The notes beneath the pieces are model-generated. The model ran no database searches. It worked only from the letters and a program-made list of their open reading frames with translations, and was not told the origin of the DNA. Shown in pieces: positions 28,058 through 37,995 of a stretch of DNA of 64,000 nucleotides (its first letter is position 1; the number at the start of each line of letters is the position of its first letter). Both the position numbers and the translations under genes were made by a program. Origin of the DNA: Gynurincola endophyticus (GTDB lineage: Bacteria > Bacteroidota > Bacteroidia > Chitinophagales > Chitinophagaceae); assembly GCF_003991195.1 (NCBI RefSeq), contig NZ_RCWL01000008.1, forward strand, positions 62,599 to 126,598. Reading direction: 5' to 3'.

Positions 28058-28088
28058 GCCTCCATCATAAAGTGATGGAGGCTTTTTT
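28058..28088 (+). terminator. Strong intrinsic terminator closing PUL 1
   Basis: Perfect 10-bp stem GCCTCCATCA/TGATGGAGGC with a 5-nt loop, followed by six T residues. The minus-strand side also has a T-rich flank, so it may act in both directions and serve the convergent LacI gene. Confidence 0.9.
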
Positions 28089-28161
28089 ATATCGTATTAG
28101 TGGTACTGAACTCTATTATTGTTGGCGCCGGACTCCGTCCGGTGCCTGGGTGTTTTATCAT

Positions 28162-29196
28162 CTACCACTTCGGTAAAGTTGATGCTCTGATATGTAATTC
28201 TGGTGATAACACACGTTTTTCGAATTGTTTTACGGGGCGTTTACTTTCTATCAGTTGTAATAATAATTCGGTTGCCTGCTGCCCCATTTCGCGCGCCGGC
28301 TGACGCACTACAGTTAATGCAGGGTTGAGCAGCTCTGCGATATCTGAGTTTGAGAAACCTACCAAACCGATATCATCCGGTACTCTCACACCACGCCGAT
28401 GTAAAGTTTTTAAACAACCGGTAGTGAGTTTGTCAGAAGTTGTAAAAATAGCGTCAGGTCTGTTTTTATGTGTAAACAACTTATTTACAGCTTCTTCTAC
28501 TTCGTTAAAATCCATTCCGCCGTAAAAACAGTGTTTTATGTAAGTATCATCGGGAGTGATACCATGTGCTAATAATGCTTCACGGTAACCGGCCAGTCTT
28601 TCATTGGTGATAGATAAGAATTCTGAATTGGCGATGGCAGCAATGTTTTTGTAACCGGATAATACGAGGTGTTCCGTTGCTTCGTAAGCACCTTTGAAAT
28701 TATCAATGATCACCGAGTGCGTATTGATTTCGTCAGTAATGCGGTCGAGAAAAACAATAGGAAGTCCTTTTTCGTGTAGCGCCTTTAAATGACTCATGTC
28801 GTTGGTTTCAGTAGAAACCGAAATTAACAAACCGTCAACCGATCGTGAAGACAGATATTGAAGGTTCATTACTTCTCTTTCATATGATTCAAGGCTTTGT
28901 GAGATAATGACATTGTAACCGCGATCATAAGAAATCGATTCAATACCATTAATGATTTGAGAAAAGAAAGTATTTGAAATTTCACAGACTACAACACCGA
29001 TTGATCTGGAGCGCTTTTCTTTGAGGCTCAATGCAATGGGATTCGGACGATAATTCAATCTTTCTGCGCATTCCAGCACGAGCTGTTTGGTTTCCTGAGA
29101 AATTTCGTGGCTGTCACGTAAGGCTCTGGAGACGGTAGAAGTGGAAATGCCTAGTGCTTTTGCAATATCTTTGATCGTTACGGCTTCAAATTTCAT
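28162..29196 (-). CDS. LacI-family transcriptional regulator
   Basis: 344-aa regulator. The N-terminal LacI helix-turn-helix spans about residues 5-30 (TIKDIAKALGISTSTVSRAL) with the hinge-helix region NYRPNPIALSL. The periplasmic-binding-protein-like effector domain fills residues 60-340 (IGVVVCEISNTFFSQIINGI; DDIGLVGFSNSDIAELLNP; VVRQPAREMGQQATELL). It is divergent from the pectin PUL with 327 bp between starts, and AACGATTGC-type sites lie in that gap, so it is the natural candidate to control PUL 2 and itself. The effector is unknown; a uronate such as KDG or an unsaturated uronide is plausible. Confidence 0.93.
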   Translation of the reverse strand: MKFEAVTIKDIAKALGISTSTVSRALRDSHEISQETKQLVLECAERLNYRPNPIALSLKEKRSRSIGVVVCEISNTFFSQIINGIESISYDRGYNVIISQSLESYEREVMNLQYLSSRSVDGLLISVSTETNDMSHLKALHEKGLPIVFLDRITDEINTHSVIIDNFKGAYEATEHLVLSGYKNIAAIANSEFLSITNERLAGYREALLAHGITPDDTYIKHCFYGGMDFNEVEEAVNKLFTHKNRPDAIFTTSDKLTTGCLKTLHRRGVRVPDDIGLVGFSNSDIAELLNPALTVVRQPAREMGQQATELLLQLIESKRPVKQFEKRVLSPELHIRASTLPKW

Positions 29197-29321
29197 GTCA
29201 CAAGTTAAATCAGAAATAACTACAATTTACTGCAAAAGCGTCAAAGTAAAAATTTCTCGATCTTTGTTACAGTTATTTGTATCATAATCAGTTACTCAAA
29301 AATGCCCCGATAAATTTACGG

Positions 29322-29345
29322 AATCGTTTTCGGGAACGATTGCGT
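29322..29345 (+). promoter_or_regulatory. LacI-type operator palindrome
   Basis: Perfect 7-bp inverted repeat AATCGTT and AACGATT with a 6-nt spacer (29322-29341), extended to GCGT on the right. Read on the other strand it starts ACGCAATCGTT, close to the LacI/PurR-type half-site ACGCAAACGTT. A near copy is at 50573-50595. Confidence 0.6.
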
Positions 29346-29364
29346 AAAAAAAGGGTTCTAAACC

Positions 29365-29396
29365 TTTCTGTATGTCTGAAAATCTCAATAGACTTG
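29365..29396 (+). promoter_or_regulatory. Putative promoter of PUL 2 susC
   Basis: TTTC at 29365 and TAGACTTG at 29389, 20 nt apart, fit the Bacteroidota -33 TTTG / -7 TAnnTTTG promoter with one mismatch in each element. The same pair with the same spacing occurs at 50613-50644. It implies a susC leader of roughly 120 nt. Confidence 0.55.
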
Positions 29397-29523
29397 TTAG
29401 CTAAAACAAACGATTGCTATGCGAAATACCCCCCATCCATATATATAGGGTCCTGTATTCACATCTAAAATTGTAAGGACCAGTAACTAATTAACTAACG
29501 ACTTCAGAATAAAAATTGCTATT

Positions 29524-32500
29524 ATGAAAAGACTGTTATCCCGAGTTTTATTCACCATGTTGATGGCGCTTAGCTGTGTAGCATTGCAGGCGCAGATCAA
29601 AGGTCGGGTAATAGACAGTGATAAAAATCCACTGTCGGGAGTAAGTGTTTCAGTTAAAGGGAAAGACTTAGGAACCCAAACTGACGAAAAAGGCCAGTTT
29701 ACTTTAAATGTAAACGAAAAAGTAACCCTCGAATTTTCTTTAATCGGATATGCCAAAATAACAAAAGTTGCAGAACCTGGAAAAGAAGTAAACGTAGAGT
29801 TGGAATCTTCTGCAACCAGTCTTGATGATGTGGTGGTAATCGGATATCAAACGGTGAAGAGAAGAGATGTAACCGGTTCGGTAACATCGGTAGGTGCACG
29901 TGATATGAAAGATATTCCGTTAAGCAGTGCTGCTGAAGCAATCACAGGACGCCTGGCAGGTGTTCAGGTTACGACTACAGAAGGTACACCGGGTGCAGAT
30001 ATTCAGATTCGTGTAAGAGGCGGTGGTTCCATTACGCAGGATAACTCTCCACTTTACATCGTTGATGGAGTACAGGTTGAAAATGCCCTTTCTTTTATCT
30101 CTCCTCAGGAAATTGAAAATATTGACGTATTAAAAGATGCAGCCTCTACCGCTATTTATGGTGCACGTGGTGCTAACGGGGTAGTAATTATCACTACCAA
30201 AGGTGGTAAAGCCCGACCTACACAGATAGGCTTCAACTCTTTTGCCGGGGTAAGAAATATCGTACAGAAACTGGATGTTATGAATCCGTACGATTATGTA
30301 AAATATCAATACCAGATTTATAACTTCAATACGAACGAACTTACCAGAAACTCTTTCCGCGACCGTTATGGAAGATGGGAAGATCTGGATCTTTATAAAG
30401 ATATGCCGATGACTAACTGGCAGGATGAAGTTTTTGGCAGATCAGCTTTTAATAATACAAACATCTTAAGTATTAACGGTGGAGACAAGAAAACGACTTT
30501 CAATATCACTTTGAACCATGCGAACGAAGATGGTATTATGTTGAATTCAGGTTTTAAAAGAACTTTGGCTGCTATCAAATTAGCGCACAAAGCTACTGAC
30601 CGTTTGAGCTTTGATTTCTCTGCACGTTATAGCCGTCAGGAAATAAATGGGGTAGGTACTTCCAGCACCGGTACACAAGGTAACAACCGCTTGAGAAACG
30701 CTGTTCGTTTCCGTCCGTTTGTTGCCCCGGGATTTGAAGATATTGAAGATGATTTTGATATCGAGTATGCAAACCTGACCAACCTTACTTCACCGGTTTT
30801 ATTAGCTAATCAGGAATTGAGATGGGATTATAAAAATGACCTGATCTTAAATGGTGCAGCTACTTATGAAATTATAAAAGGATTGAAATTTAAAACAGTA
30901 TTGGGCTTAACACAAACTACCAGAGATACTGAAACCTTTAACGGGGTAGTGACTTCATTGGCACGTCAGAATAATAATCAACCGGTAGCAAGAGTAGAAA
31001 ATAGAAGAGCCACTTCTATGACTAATACCAATACGTTAACCTATACCAGGAACATATTTGATAATTCAAGAATTGATGTTTTAGTTGGTCAGGAAACTTA
31101 TCAGATCGATAACTATAACCAGAATACCTTGATAAAATGGTTGCCGGTAGATATCACTCCGCGCCAGGCTTTCGCCGGGTTACAAAAAGCTGTTCCGCCA
31201 ACTGGTATGATTCAGGATGCGGTAACATCCAGTGAAAACGGCGAGCGTTTAATGTCATTCTTCGGACGTTTGAATTATTCTCACAACGATAAATATATTG
31301 CTACTTTCTCAGTACGTAGAGACGGTTCTTCTAAATTCGCTCCTCAGTTGAGAAATGCAACCTTCCCTTCTGTGCAGTTGGCATGGCGTATCAGCGAAGA
31401 AAACTTTATGGCAGGATTTGATTTGTTCTCTGACTTAAAGCTTCGTGCAACATTAGGTACAGCCGGTAACAACCGTATTCCTGTAGATATGTGGAAAACC
31501 ATGTTCCTAACCAGTGCTAATGATGGTTATGCTTATTATAACTCAGTTACGCCGGGTCTGGTTTCTACTGAGCTGGCAAACGCTAACCTGAAATGGGAAA
31601 CAACGATTTCAAGAAACATCGGTATAGACTTCGGTTTACTGGGTAACAGAATCTCAGGTAGCATCGATGTTTATCATAACACAACCAAAGACCTGTTGTT
31701 GGCAAAACAAATTTCTCCTACCAGCGGATATAATACTCAGATGCAAAACATCGGTAGAACTACCAACCGCGGTATCGAACTGCAATTATCAGCCGATATC
31801 ATCCGCAACAATAATTTCTCGTGGAATTCTTCATTTAATATCGCATTTAACAGAAACAGAATTGAAGATCTGGGGAATGATGTTAACGGTAATAAATTAA
31901 ACTCTTACTTATTAGGATCAGGTTGGGTGAATGCTACTTATCAGGACTTCCTGGTATCTGTTGGCCAACCGGTAGGTGTGTTTTACGGTTATGTAACCGA
32001 CGGTTTTTATACGGTAGATGATTTTATCTATGACCCGAATGCAAATACATGGACATTGAAAGATGGTATTCCGAGCAGCAGAGCTATTGCATTAGGAAGT
32101 AATGATCCTATGCCTGGTGACCTGAAACTGAAAAAAATGGGTAAAGACAATCCTAATGAAATCACAACAGAAGACAGAGTGATTTTAGGAAATGCCCAAC
32201 CTAAATTTATCGGAGGTTTCAATCAGCAGTTTTCTTATAAAAACTTTGACATGAGCATATTTGTAAACTTCGTTTACGGAAACAAAGTTTACAACGGTAA
32301 CAAAATCGAATTCACCAGCCAGTATTTATACAGAGATAATAACATGTTATCTTCTGTAGCAAATGCATGGAAATGGTACGATAATAACGGTCAGTTAGTA
32401 AACGACCCTGCTGCTTTAAGCGAGTTAAATGCTAACACTACCATGTGGTCGCCACCGAGAGGCCAGTACTTCCTGCATTCATATGCGATTGAAGACGGTT

Positions 32501-32745
32501 CTTTCATCAGAATCAATAACCTTACATTGGGTTATTCAATTCCGAAAAGAATTTTGCAACGCACAAAAATATTCTCTCAATTTAGAGTGTATGCAACAGT
32601 GAATAACCTGCTAACCATTACAGGCTATTCAGGATATGACCCGGAAGCAAATACGCGTCGTGCTACACCTTTAACTCCTGGTGTTGACTATGCAGCTTAT
32701 CCGAGAAGCAGATATGTATTAGCCGGTGTTAATATTACTTTCTAA
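29524..32745 (+). CDS. SusC/RagA-type TonB-dependent transporter (PUL 2, pectin)
   Basis: 1073-aa outer-membrane transporter. Signal peptide MKRLLSRVLFTMLMALSCVALQA; carboxypeptidase-regulatory-like domain about 25-100 (IKGRVIDSDKNPLSGVSVSV); TonB-box-like DDVVVIGYQTVKRRDV; plug with SPLYIVDGVQVENALSFI and DVLKDAASTAIYGARGANGV; then the barrel. It is first gene of the pectin locus and expected to import oligogalacturonides cut at the surface by the lyases that follow. Its SusD partner starts 19 bp downstream. Confidence 0.95.
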   Translation: MKRLLSRVLFTMLMALSCVALQAQIKGRVIDSDKNPLSGVSVSVKGKDLGTQTDEKGQFTLNVNEKVTLEFSLIGYAKITKVAEPGKEVNVELESSATSLDDVVVIGYQTVKRRDVTGSVTSVGARDMKDIPLSSAAEAITGRLAGVQVTTTEGTPGADIQIRVRGGGSITQDNSPLYIVDGVQVENALSFISPQEIENIDVLKDAASTAIYGARGANGVVIITTKGGKARPTQIGFNSFAGVRNIVQKLDVMNPYDYVKYQYQIYNFNTNELTRNSFRDRYGRWEDLDLYKDMPMTNWQDEVFGRSAFNNTNILSINGGDKKTTFNITLNHANEDGIMLNSGFKRTLAAIKLAHKATDRLSFDFSARYSRQEINGVGTSSTGTQGNNRLRNAVRFRPFVAPGFEDIEDDFDIEYANLTNLTSPVLLANQELRWDYKNDLILNGAATYEIIKGLKFKTVLGLTQTTRDTETFNGVVTSLARQNNNQPVARVENRRATSMTNTNTLTYTRNIFDNSRIDVLVGQETYQIDNYNQNTLIKWLPVDITPRQAFAGLQKAVPPTGMIQDAVTSSENGERLMSFFGRLNYSHNDKYIATFSVRRDGSSKFAPQLRNATFPSVQLAWRISEENFMAGFDLFSDLKLRATLGTAGNNRIPVDMWKTMFLTSANDGYAYYNSVTPGLVSTELANANLKWETTISRNIGIDFGLLGNRISGSIDVYHNTTKDLLLAKQISPTSGYNTQMQNIGRTTNRGIELQLSADIIRNNNFSWNSSFNIAFNRNRIEDLGNDVNGNKLNSYLLGSGWVNATYQDFLVSVGQPVGVFYGYVTDGFYTVDDFIYDPNANTWTLKDGIPSSRAIALGSNDPMPGDLKLKKMGKDNPNEITTEDRVILGNAQPKFIGGFNQQFSYKNFDMSIFVNFVYGNKVYNGNKIEFTSQYLYRDNNMLSSVANAWKWYDNNGQLVNDPAALSELNANTTMWSPPRGQYFLHSYAIEDGSFIRINNLTLGYSIPKRILQRTKIFSQFRVYATVNNLLTITGYSGYDPEANTRRATPLTPGVDYAAYPRSRYVLAGVNITF

Positions 32746-32764
32746 ACGATTAAAGCGGAGCAAT

Positions 32765-34588
32765 ATGAAAAAGATATATAAAAGCTTAAAATATACAGCA
32801 ATTTTTACTGTAGCATTGAGTTTCGGTGCCTGTAAAAATTACTTAGATCTTGAAAACGATTCTACACTTTCGCAAAACGTAGTATTTGAAAGTGTTGCTT
32901 ATACTGAAGGTATTCTGACTGGTGTTTATAACCAGCTACAAGGTGATAACGGATATGGAAGCAGGGTTTCTATTTTGTATCCGATGAATACCGATGATTT
33001 TAAAACTTCCGGTGATTATAACTCACTTGACAGAAGAGGTATCGGTCAATACGGTGCGCACCCCGATAATGTTGAATTGGATGGTCCGTTCAGACAATTA
33101 TACAAAGGCATCGAAAGAGCCAATATTTGTATTAAATATATTCCGTTATCAAATATCTATACTAACGGTACTGCTAATGAAAGAGCGCAGATGAGAAAAA
33201 TGTTGGGCGAAGCTCTTACTTTAAGAGCACTCATCTATCATGAGCTGATACGTAACTGGGGTGATGTTCCTGCACACTTCGAACCCGCTTCTGAATTGTT
33301 GGATGTAAATCTGGCAAAAACAGACAGAGATGAAATTTACAATATACTGATTGAAGATTTGAGAGTAGCCAGCGAACTGGTTCCCTGGAAGTCTGAATCA
33401 AACGATCCTGTTACGCGTATTACAAAAAATGCCATTAAAGCGTTAAGAGCCAGACTGGCATTGGCCAGAGGTGGTTACGCTTTACGTTTCAGCCCGAGAG
33501 AAATGGCCCGCAAAGGTGATTATCTTGATTATTATACGATCGCCAGAAATGAATGTAAAGATCTGATTGATAGAGGAGAAAACGGATTAACCGAAAACTT
33601 CGAACAACTGTTCCGCTCTTTACACGGTTCTGGTATTGACTCAGGTAACGAATGGATTTTCCAGATCGGTGCTTTCGGTGGTAACAGCCGTACCGATAGT
33701 AAGTTAGGTTATAGCAACGGTATCCGTCAGAACACAAACTCCAGCTACGGTTATGCTAATAGTGGCGTGGCTGCAGTACCAACCTATTTTTACGAATTTG
33801 ACTCAATCGGTGATCAGAGAAGAGATATAACACTCGCTTACTTTGAAATCGATGCAAATGATAACAAAGCGTTAGTAGGTGCAAATGATATGCGTGACGG
33901 TAAATTCAGAAAATACTGGACCAATATCGGTTCTACCAACCAGAACTTAGGTATTAACTGGCCTATTATCCGTTATGCAGATGTATTATTAATGTTTGCT
34001 GAAGCAGAAAACGAATTAAGCGGTGCGCCGAGTACTGATGCAGTCAATGCATATGAAGCGGTGAGAAGAAGAGGTTTTAAAGGATATGAATCAAGAATGG
34101 GCGCTACTCCCGGTAATAAAGAAGATTTCTTTAAAGCGATTATGCACGAACGTTTATTAGAGTTCGGTGGTGAAGGCATTCGTAAATATGACCTGATCAG
34201 ATGGAATAAACTATGGGAAAATATTCAGGAAACCCGTCAGAAAATGACTGATTTTAAAGATGGCGTTGGCCGTTATGCCCATGTTCCGGAATATATCTAT
34301 CAGGCATTGAATAAAGTAATCACCAGCGATGTAACCGTAAACAGAGATGACCTTCAATTATACGGTGGTGTAGATGTAGCTACTGCTTATTTTACGCCGT
34401 CACCGGTTGCTACCACTCCGGCAGGATATGTAAGAAAAGATTGGAGAATACACGTGAAAGATGCACAGATCACCGGTTCTCAGGGTATTGCTATCAAATT
34501 CGTTCCGAACGACCGCGAACTATACCCGATTTTCAACGGTATCTTAAACCTGAACTTTAAATTAACTCAAGACGCCGGTCATGAGTAA
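32765..34588 (+). CDS. SusD/RagB-type surface glycan-binding lipoprotein (PUL 2)
   Basis: 607-aa SusD-family protein. The ATG at 32765 (MKKIYKSLKYTAIF) is preferred because it gives a lipoprotein signal peptide with lipobox FGAC and C23. Signature stretches are GEALTLRALIYHELIRNWGD and ERLLEFGGEGIRKYDLIRWNKLWENI. It is larger than its PUL 1 counterpart, with a long C-terminal segment (about 500-607) that may carry extra binding surface. It forms the lid of the upstream SusC and should bind pectic oligosaccharides, by context. Confidence 0.93.
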   Translation: MKKIYKSLKYTAIFTVALSFGACKNYLDLENDSTLSQNVVFESVAYTEGILTGVYNQLQGDNGYGSRVSILYPMNTDDFKTSGDYNSLDRRGIGQYGAHPDNVELDGPFRQLYKGIERANICIKYIPLSNIYTNGTANERAQMRKMLGEALTLRALIYHELIRNWGDVPAHFEPASELLDVNLAKTDRDEIYNILIEDLRVASELVPWKSESNDPVTRITKNAIKALRARLALARGGYALRFSPREMARKGDYLDYYTIARNECKDLIDRGENGLTENFEQLFRSLHGSGIDSGNEWIFQIGAFGGNSRTDSKLGYSNGIRQNTNSSYGYANSGVAAVPTYFYEFDSIGDQRRDITLAYFEIDANDNKALVGANDMRDGKFRKYWTNIGSTNQNLGINWPIIRYADVLLMFAEAENELSGAPSTDAVNAYEAVRRRGFKGYESRMGATPGNKEDFFKAIMHERLLEFGGEGIRKYDLIRWNKLWENIQETRQKMTDFKDGVGRYAHVPEYIYQALNKVITSDVTVNRDDLQLYGGVDVATAYFTPSPVATTPAGYVRKDWRIHVKDAQITGSQGIAIKFVPNDRELYPIFNGILNLNFKLTQDAGHE

Positions 34589-34620
34589 AACCGATACGAT
34601 TCATTGCTAATATTATTCAT

Positions 34621-36228
34621 ATGAAAATATTATTATCATATAAAAGTCTGGCGATTGTGTTTATTTCAACAATAACACTGTTGTCTTGTACAAAAAAAGA
34701 AGATAAAGATTTTAACCCATCACGTTATTTTACGCCGGGTAAAATCAGCGCCTCTAACGGCGAACTGACTGCCAGTTTAAAATGGGATCCGAGTTTGTAC
34801 CTGCAAAGTCCTGCTGGTTATGAAATTGAAGTGGCTTTAGACAGCTCCTTTAATCCGGTTGTTAAACAATTAGTAGCTGATACTGCAGGAATTATTTTAA
34901 CTACTGATGATATCACCATCAAAACAACTTACTATGCACGTGTAAGAGCTAAGGCAAGTGGTTCTGTACAAGCTTCCCATTGGGAAATATCCGGTAGTTT
35001 CAGAATCACTGGTGAGCAGTTATTCAATAATATCGTTGATACCGATATTAAAGATGTAAGAGCTACTTTAAGATTCAGACCTGAACAACAGTTAACCCAT
35101 ATCAGAATTATAAATGCTGCTACGCTGGCACAGGAAGATTTTCAATTAACACCTGAAGAAATTGAAGAAGGTATTAAAACAATTGAAGGATTATCACCAT
35201 TAACTGTTTACAACGCACTTCTTTTCAACAATACTTTAGAAAGAGGGTCTACTACTTTCACTACTAAAGAATTAAGTTTATTTACTTATGAAGTTACACC
35301 GGAGGATGATTTTCTTACCATTATTGCCAACGCTGCAAGTGGTGAAGTGATCGGTTTCCATCCCGGAGTATATGACTTCGGAACAGAGTCAATGGTATTC
35401 CTCAAAAAACATGTGGTGCTCGCATCTGTTTCAGGAGATCCTGCAGATACAAAGCTGATTTATAAAGAATTTACTTTAAGAGGTGACGGTGCAGGTATTA
35501 CCATCAGAGGAGTTACAATCGATCAGTTAAACACCGGTGGTTCGTATGTTGTGAACCTGGTAGGCGAATCAGCTGCTAATGCTGCAGCTACCTTCAGCAG
35601 TGTAACTATTGAAAACTCTATTCTTGAACACATCGGACGTGCTATTGTAAGAGGTAGCCAGGGTGCTGCTGCCAGTACGCATAGTATCGATTTTATCCGC
35701 ATCGAAAACGTTTGGGTGAGAGATTGTAATAACGACTACGCTTTACTGGAAATTCAGAAACTGGCCGTAAATAATATTACTATCAGAAATAGTACTTTCA
35801 GCGGCTTTAATCAGAACCTGATTCGTTATGATACCAATATGGGAACCTTTACACCGAATGTAGTGTTAAGCAAAGTAACCATCAACGGTTTCGGTACAGC
35901 CAGCAGAAGAGCATTGGTAGACTTTAACTCTCCTGTAAACTTTACACTGGAGAACTCAATTATTGCAAACACTCCGAAAGGTGGTGCTGCCATTAATAAT
36001 GATCTGTACCGGTTAGGTACAGGTGCCCAGACTTTCTCTCAGGTATTCGGATACAATCTGATGAGAGCTGACGGCACCACACCGTTAAATACACCGGGAC
36101 AAACTTTTGCGCCGGCTACTTTAACCTGGACCGAAACGACCAACGACTTTACATTACCTGCAGGTTCTCCGTTAAGAACTGCTGCTACAGATGGTGGTGC
36201 AGTAGGAGATCCGAGATGGGCATTATAA
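34621..36228 (+). CDS. Surface lipoprotein with FnIII, DUF4957 and DUF5123 regions
   Basis: 535-aa lipoprotein (lipobox LLSC, C23). A fibronectin type III-like domain spans about 40-130 (GYEIEVALDSSFNPVVKQL and YYARVRAKASG). The rest is a right-handed beta-helix-like region: VIGFHPGVYDFGTESMVFL (DUF4957-like), IRGVTIDQLNTGG and IENSILEHIGRAIV, and a C-terminal DUF5123-like FTLENSIIANTPKGG. Such proteins typically sit next to susCD in pectin loci and resemble pectate-lyase folds without clear catalytic residues, so a pectin-binding surface role is most likely; weak lyase activity cannot be ruled out. Confidence 0.75.
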   Translation: MKILLSYKSLAIVFISTITLLSCTKKEDKDFNPSRYFTPGKISASNGELTASLKWDPSLYLQSPAGYEIEVALDSSFNPVVKQLVADTAGIILTTDDITIKTTYYARVRAKASGSVQASHWEISGSFRITGEQLFNNIVDTDIKDVRATLRFRPEQQLTHIRIINAATLAQEDFQLTPEEIEEGIKTIEGLSPLTVYNALLFNNTLERGSTTFTTKELSLFTYEVTPEDDFLTIIANAASGEVIGFHPGVYDFGTESMVFLKKHVVLASVSGDPADTKLIYKEFTLRGDGAGITIRGVTIDQLNTGGSYVVNLVGESAANAAATFSSVTIENSILEHIGRAIVRGSQGAAASTHSIDFIRIENVWVRDCNNDYALLEIQKLAVNNITIRNSTFSGFNQNLIRYDTNMGTFTPNVVLSKVTINGFGTASRRALVDFNSPVNFTLENSIIANTPKGGAAINNDLYRLGTGAQTFSQVFGYNLMRADGTTPLNTPGQTFAPATLTWTETTNDFTLPAGSPLRTAATDGGAVGDPRWAL

Positions 36229-36240
36229 TGAAATAACCCG

Positions 36241-36275
36241 AAGTTGTAGCATCATCACAGATGGTGCTACAACTT
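36241..36275 (+). other. Intra-operon hairpin before the first pectate lyase
   Basis: 16-bp stem AAGTTGTAGCATCATC / GATGGTGCTACAACTT with one G-U wobble and a 3-nt loop. Only a short T-rich tail (TATTAATATTAT) follows, so it may be a partial terminator or an RNA-stability element separating susCD from the lyases. Confidence 0.65.
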
Positions 36276-36293
36276 TATTAATATTATCCCCTA

Positions 36294-37994
36294 ATGAAAA
36301 AAATCTCATTTGTTTTAGGATTAGTATTGGTACTGTTTTCCTGTAAAAAAAATGATCATGAAACCGGAGCTGTTCACCTCACTCCACCCGGTAATATACA
36401 AGTAACAATGTCTGAACGAACGGCATTGATTACATGGAATAATGTAGAAAATGCAACTGCCTATCTTGTAGAGGTTTCTGATAATCCATCTTTTTCTAAC
36501 ATCGTTTTTACAGGTACCGTTCATACTAATACCGCTTCTGTACCTGATTTAAATTACCAGACCACTTATTACTATCGTGTTCGCGCTATAGGAGATGAGA
36601 ATAAAATTCAGTCTTCTATGTTCATTACACAAATTTTCAGTACCGGCGGTGCTGCTGAAAGTGCAATCGCTTTCCCCGGTGCGGAAGGATACGGAAGAAT
36701 TGCTACCGGTGGAAGAGGCGGAAGAGTGATTAAAGTAACCAATCTGAACGACGCCGGTACCGGCAGTTTCAGAGCGGCTATTGAAGCCACCGGACCAAGA
36801 ATTATCGTATTCGACGTTTCAGGATATATCGCATTAAACTCACCTGTCAGAATTAATAATGGTGATGTTACCATTGCCGGACAAACTGCTCCGGGCGATG
36901 GAATCTGTATCCGTAACTATGAAGTAAATGTAAATGCCGATAATGTAATCATCCGTTACATGCGTTTCCGCTTAGGAGATGTTACGCAACGTGAAAGTGA
37001 TGCCATATGGGGCAGATACAAACGTAATATTATTATTGACCACTGTTCTATCAGCTGGGCAATTGATGAAGCAGGTTCTTTTTACGGTAATGAAAACTTT
37101 ACCATGCAATGGTGTATGCTGACAGAAAGCCTCAACAAATCATTTCACCAGAAAGATGACCACGGTTATGGTGGCATCTGGGGTGGAAGATATGCTTCTT
37201 TTCATCACAACCTGTTAGCGCATCATAACTCGAGAAACCCACGATTAAACGGTGGTTTAAGAGCCGGAATCGATCCGGGTCCTTATCCGGGTGAATTCCT
37301 CGACTACCGTAATAATGTTTTGTATAACTGGGGAGATAACAGCATGTATGGTGGTGAAAACGGAACCTACAATGTGGTCAACAACTATTATCGTCCGGGC
37401 CCGGGAACACCTAATTCAAAGAATAGCCGTTTACTGGAATTATCAATCGCTGCTGATGTATCGTCGTATCCTCCCGGCTACGGTAAATTTTTCCTCAGCG
37501 GAAACGTAATACACGGCAATACCGGTGTGTCGAATGACAACTGGACCGGCGTATTAGTGAGAAACGGGGTTGACCTTGCAATTGCAAAATTGGCCAGTGC
37601 CTGGAATGTAACCGAAATTCCCACTACCCATACAGCAGCGGATGCATTTGAAAGAGTATTGAATTATGTAGGTGCCAGCTTAAAACGTGATGCGGTAGAT
37701 ACAAGAGTAATTGCAGAAGCAAGAAACGGTACAGTAACTTACTACGGATCAAAAACCGGTAAAGCAGGTATCATCGATTCTCAGGAAGATGTAGGAGGCT
37801 TTCCCGTATTGGCATCAGTTCCGGCATTAACAGATACAGATGGCGACGGAATGCCTGATGAATGGGAAATTCAAAACGGACTGAATCCTGCTGTTAATGA
37901 TGCAAACGGAAGAAGGCTCAGCTCTGTTTACGACAACATTGAAGTATATATTAATAGTCTGGTTCAAACTATAACTACACAACAAAATAACTAA
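36294..37994 (+). CDS. Pectate lyase (PL1-type) lipoprotein with FnIII
   Basis: 566-aa surface lyase that cleaves polygalacturonate by beta-elimination. Lipobox LFSC with C17; fibronectin III-like domain about 30-115; lyase beta-helix about 125-480, opening AIAFPGAEGYGRIATGG. Catalytic-region motifs are IIIDHCSISWAIDEAG and SRNPR with R314. A C-terminal Ca-binding-like DTDGDGMPDEWEIQNGLNP segment is followed by a NIEVYINSLV tail. The same module recurs in the next gene and in the giant enzyme. The AFPGAEGYG opening suggests a PL1 subfamily of Bacteroidota; exact subfamily not verified. Confidence 0.9.
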   Translation: MKKISFVLGLVLVLFSCKKNDHETGAVHLTPPGNIQVTMSERTALITWNNVENATAYLVEVSDNPSFSNIVFTGTVHTNTASVPDLNYQTTYYYRVRAIGDENKIQSSMFITQIFSTGGAAESAIAFPGAEGYGRIATGGRGGRVIKVTNLNDAGTGSFRAAIEATGPRIIVFDVSGYIALNSPVRINNGDVTIAGQTAPGDGICIRNYEVNVNADNVIIRYMRFRLGDVTQRESDAIWGRYKRNIIIDHCSISWAIDEAGSFYGNENFTMQWCMLTESLNKSFHQKDDHGYGGIWGGRYASFHHNLLAHHNSRNPRLNGGLRAGIDPGPYPGEFLDYRNNVLYNWGDNSMYGGENGTYNVVNNYYRPGPGTPNSKNSRLLELSIAADVSSYPPGYGKFFLSGNVIHGNTGVSNDNWTGVLVRNGVDLAIAKLASAWNVTEIPTTHTAADAFERVLNYVGASLKRDAVDTRVIAEARNGTVTYYGSKTGKAGIIDSQEDVGGFPVLASVPALTDTDGDGMPDEWEIQNGLNPAVNDANGRRLSSVYDNIEVYINSLVQTITTQQNN

Positions 37995-37995
37995 C

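Larger units (their letters stand above)
29197..29523. promoter_or_regulatory. Control region between LacI gene and PUL 2
   Basis: 327 bp. It contains, from left to right, the operator palindrome (29322-29341), a promoter (29365-29396), a second AACGATTGC site (29408-29426) that overlaps a nine-codon frame MRNTPHPYI, a CCCCCCATC box (29429-29437) and a weak hairpin GGTCCT/AGGACC (29449-29481). Confidence 0.5.

Noticed and set aside
34621-36228. Calling the DUF5123-type lipoprotein a pectate lyase
   Set aside because: It has the beta-helix-like pattern but lacks the DHCS and SRNPR motifs of the true lyases next door.
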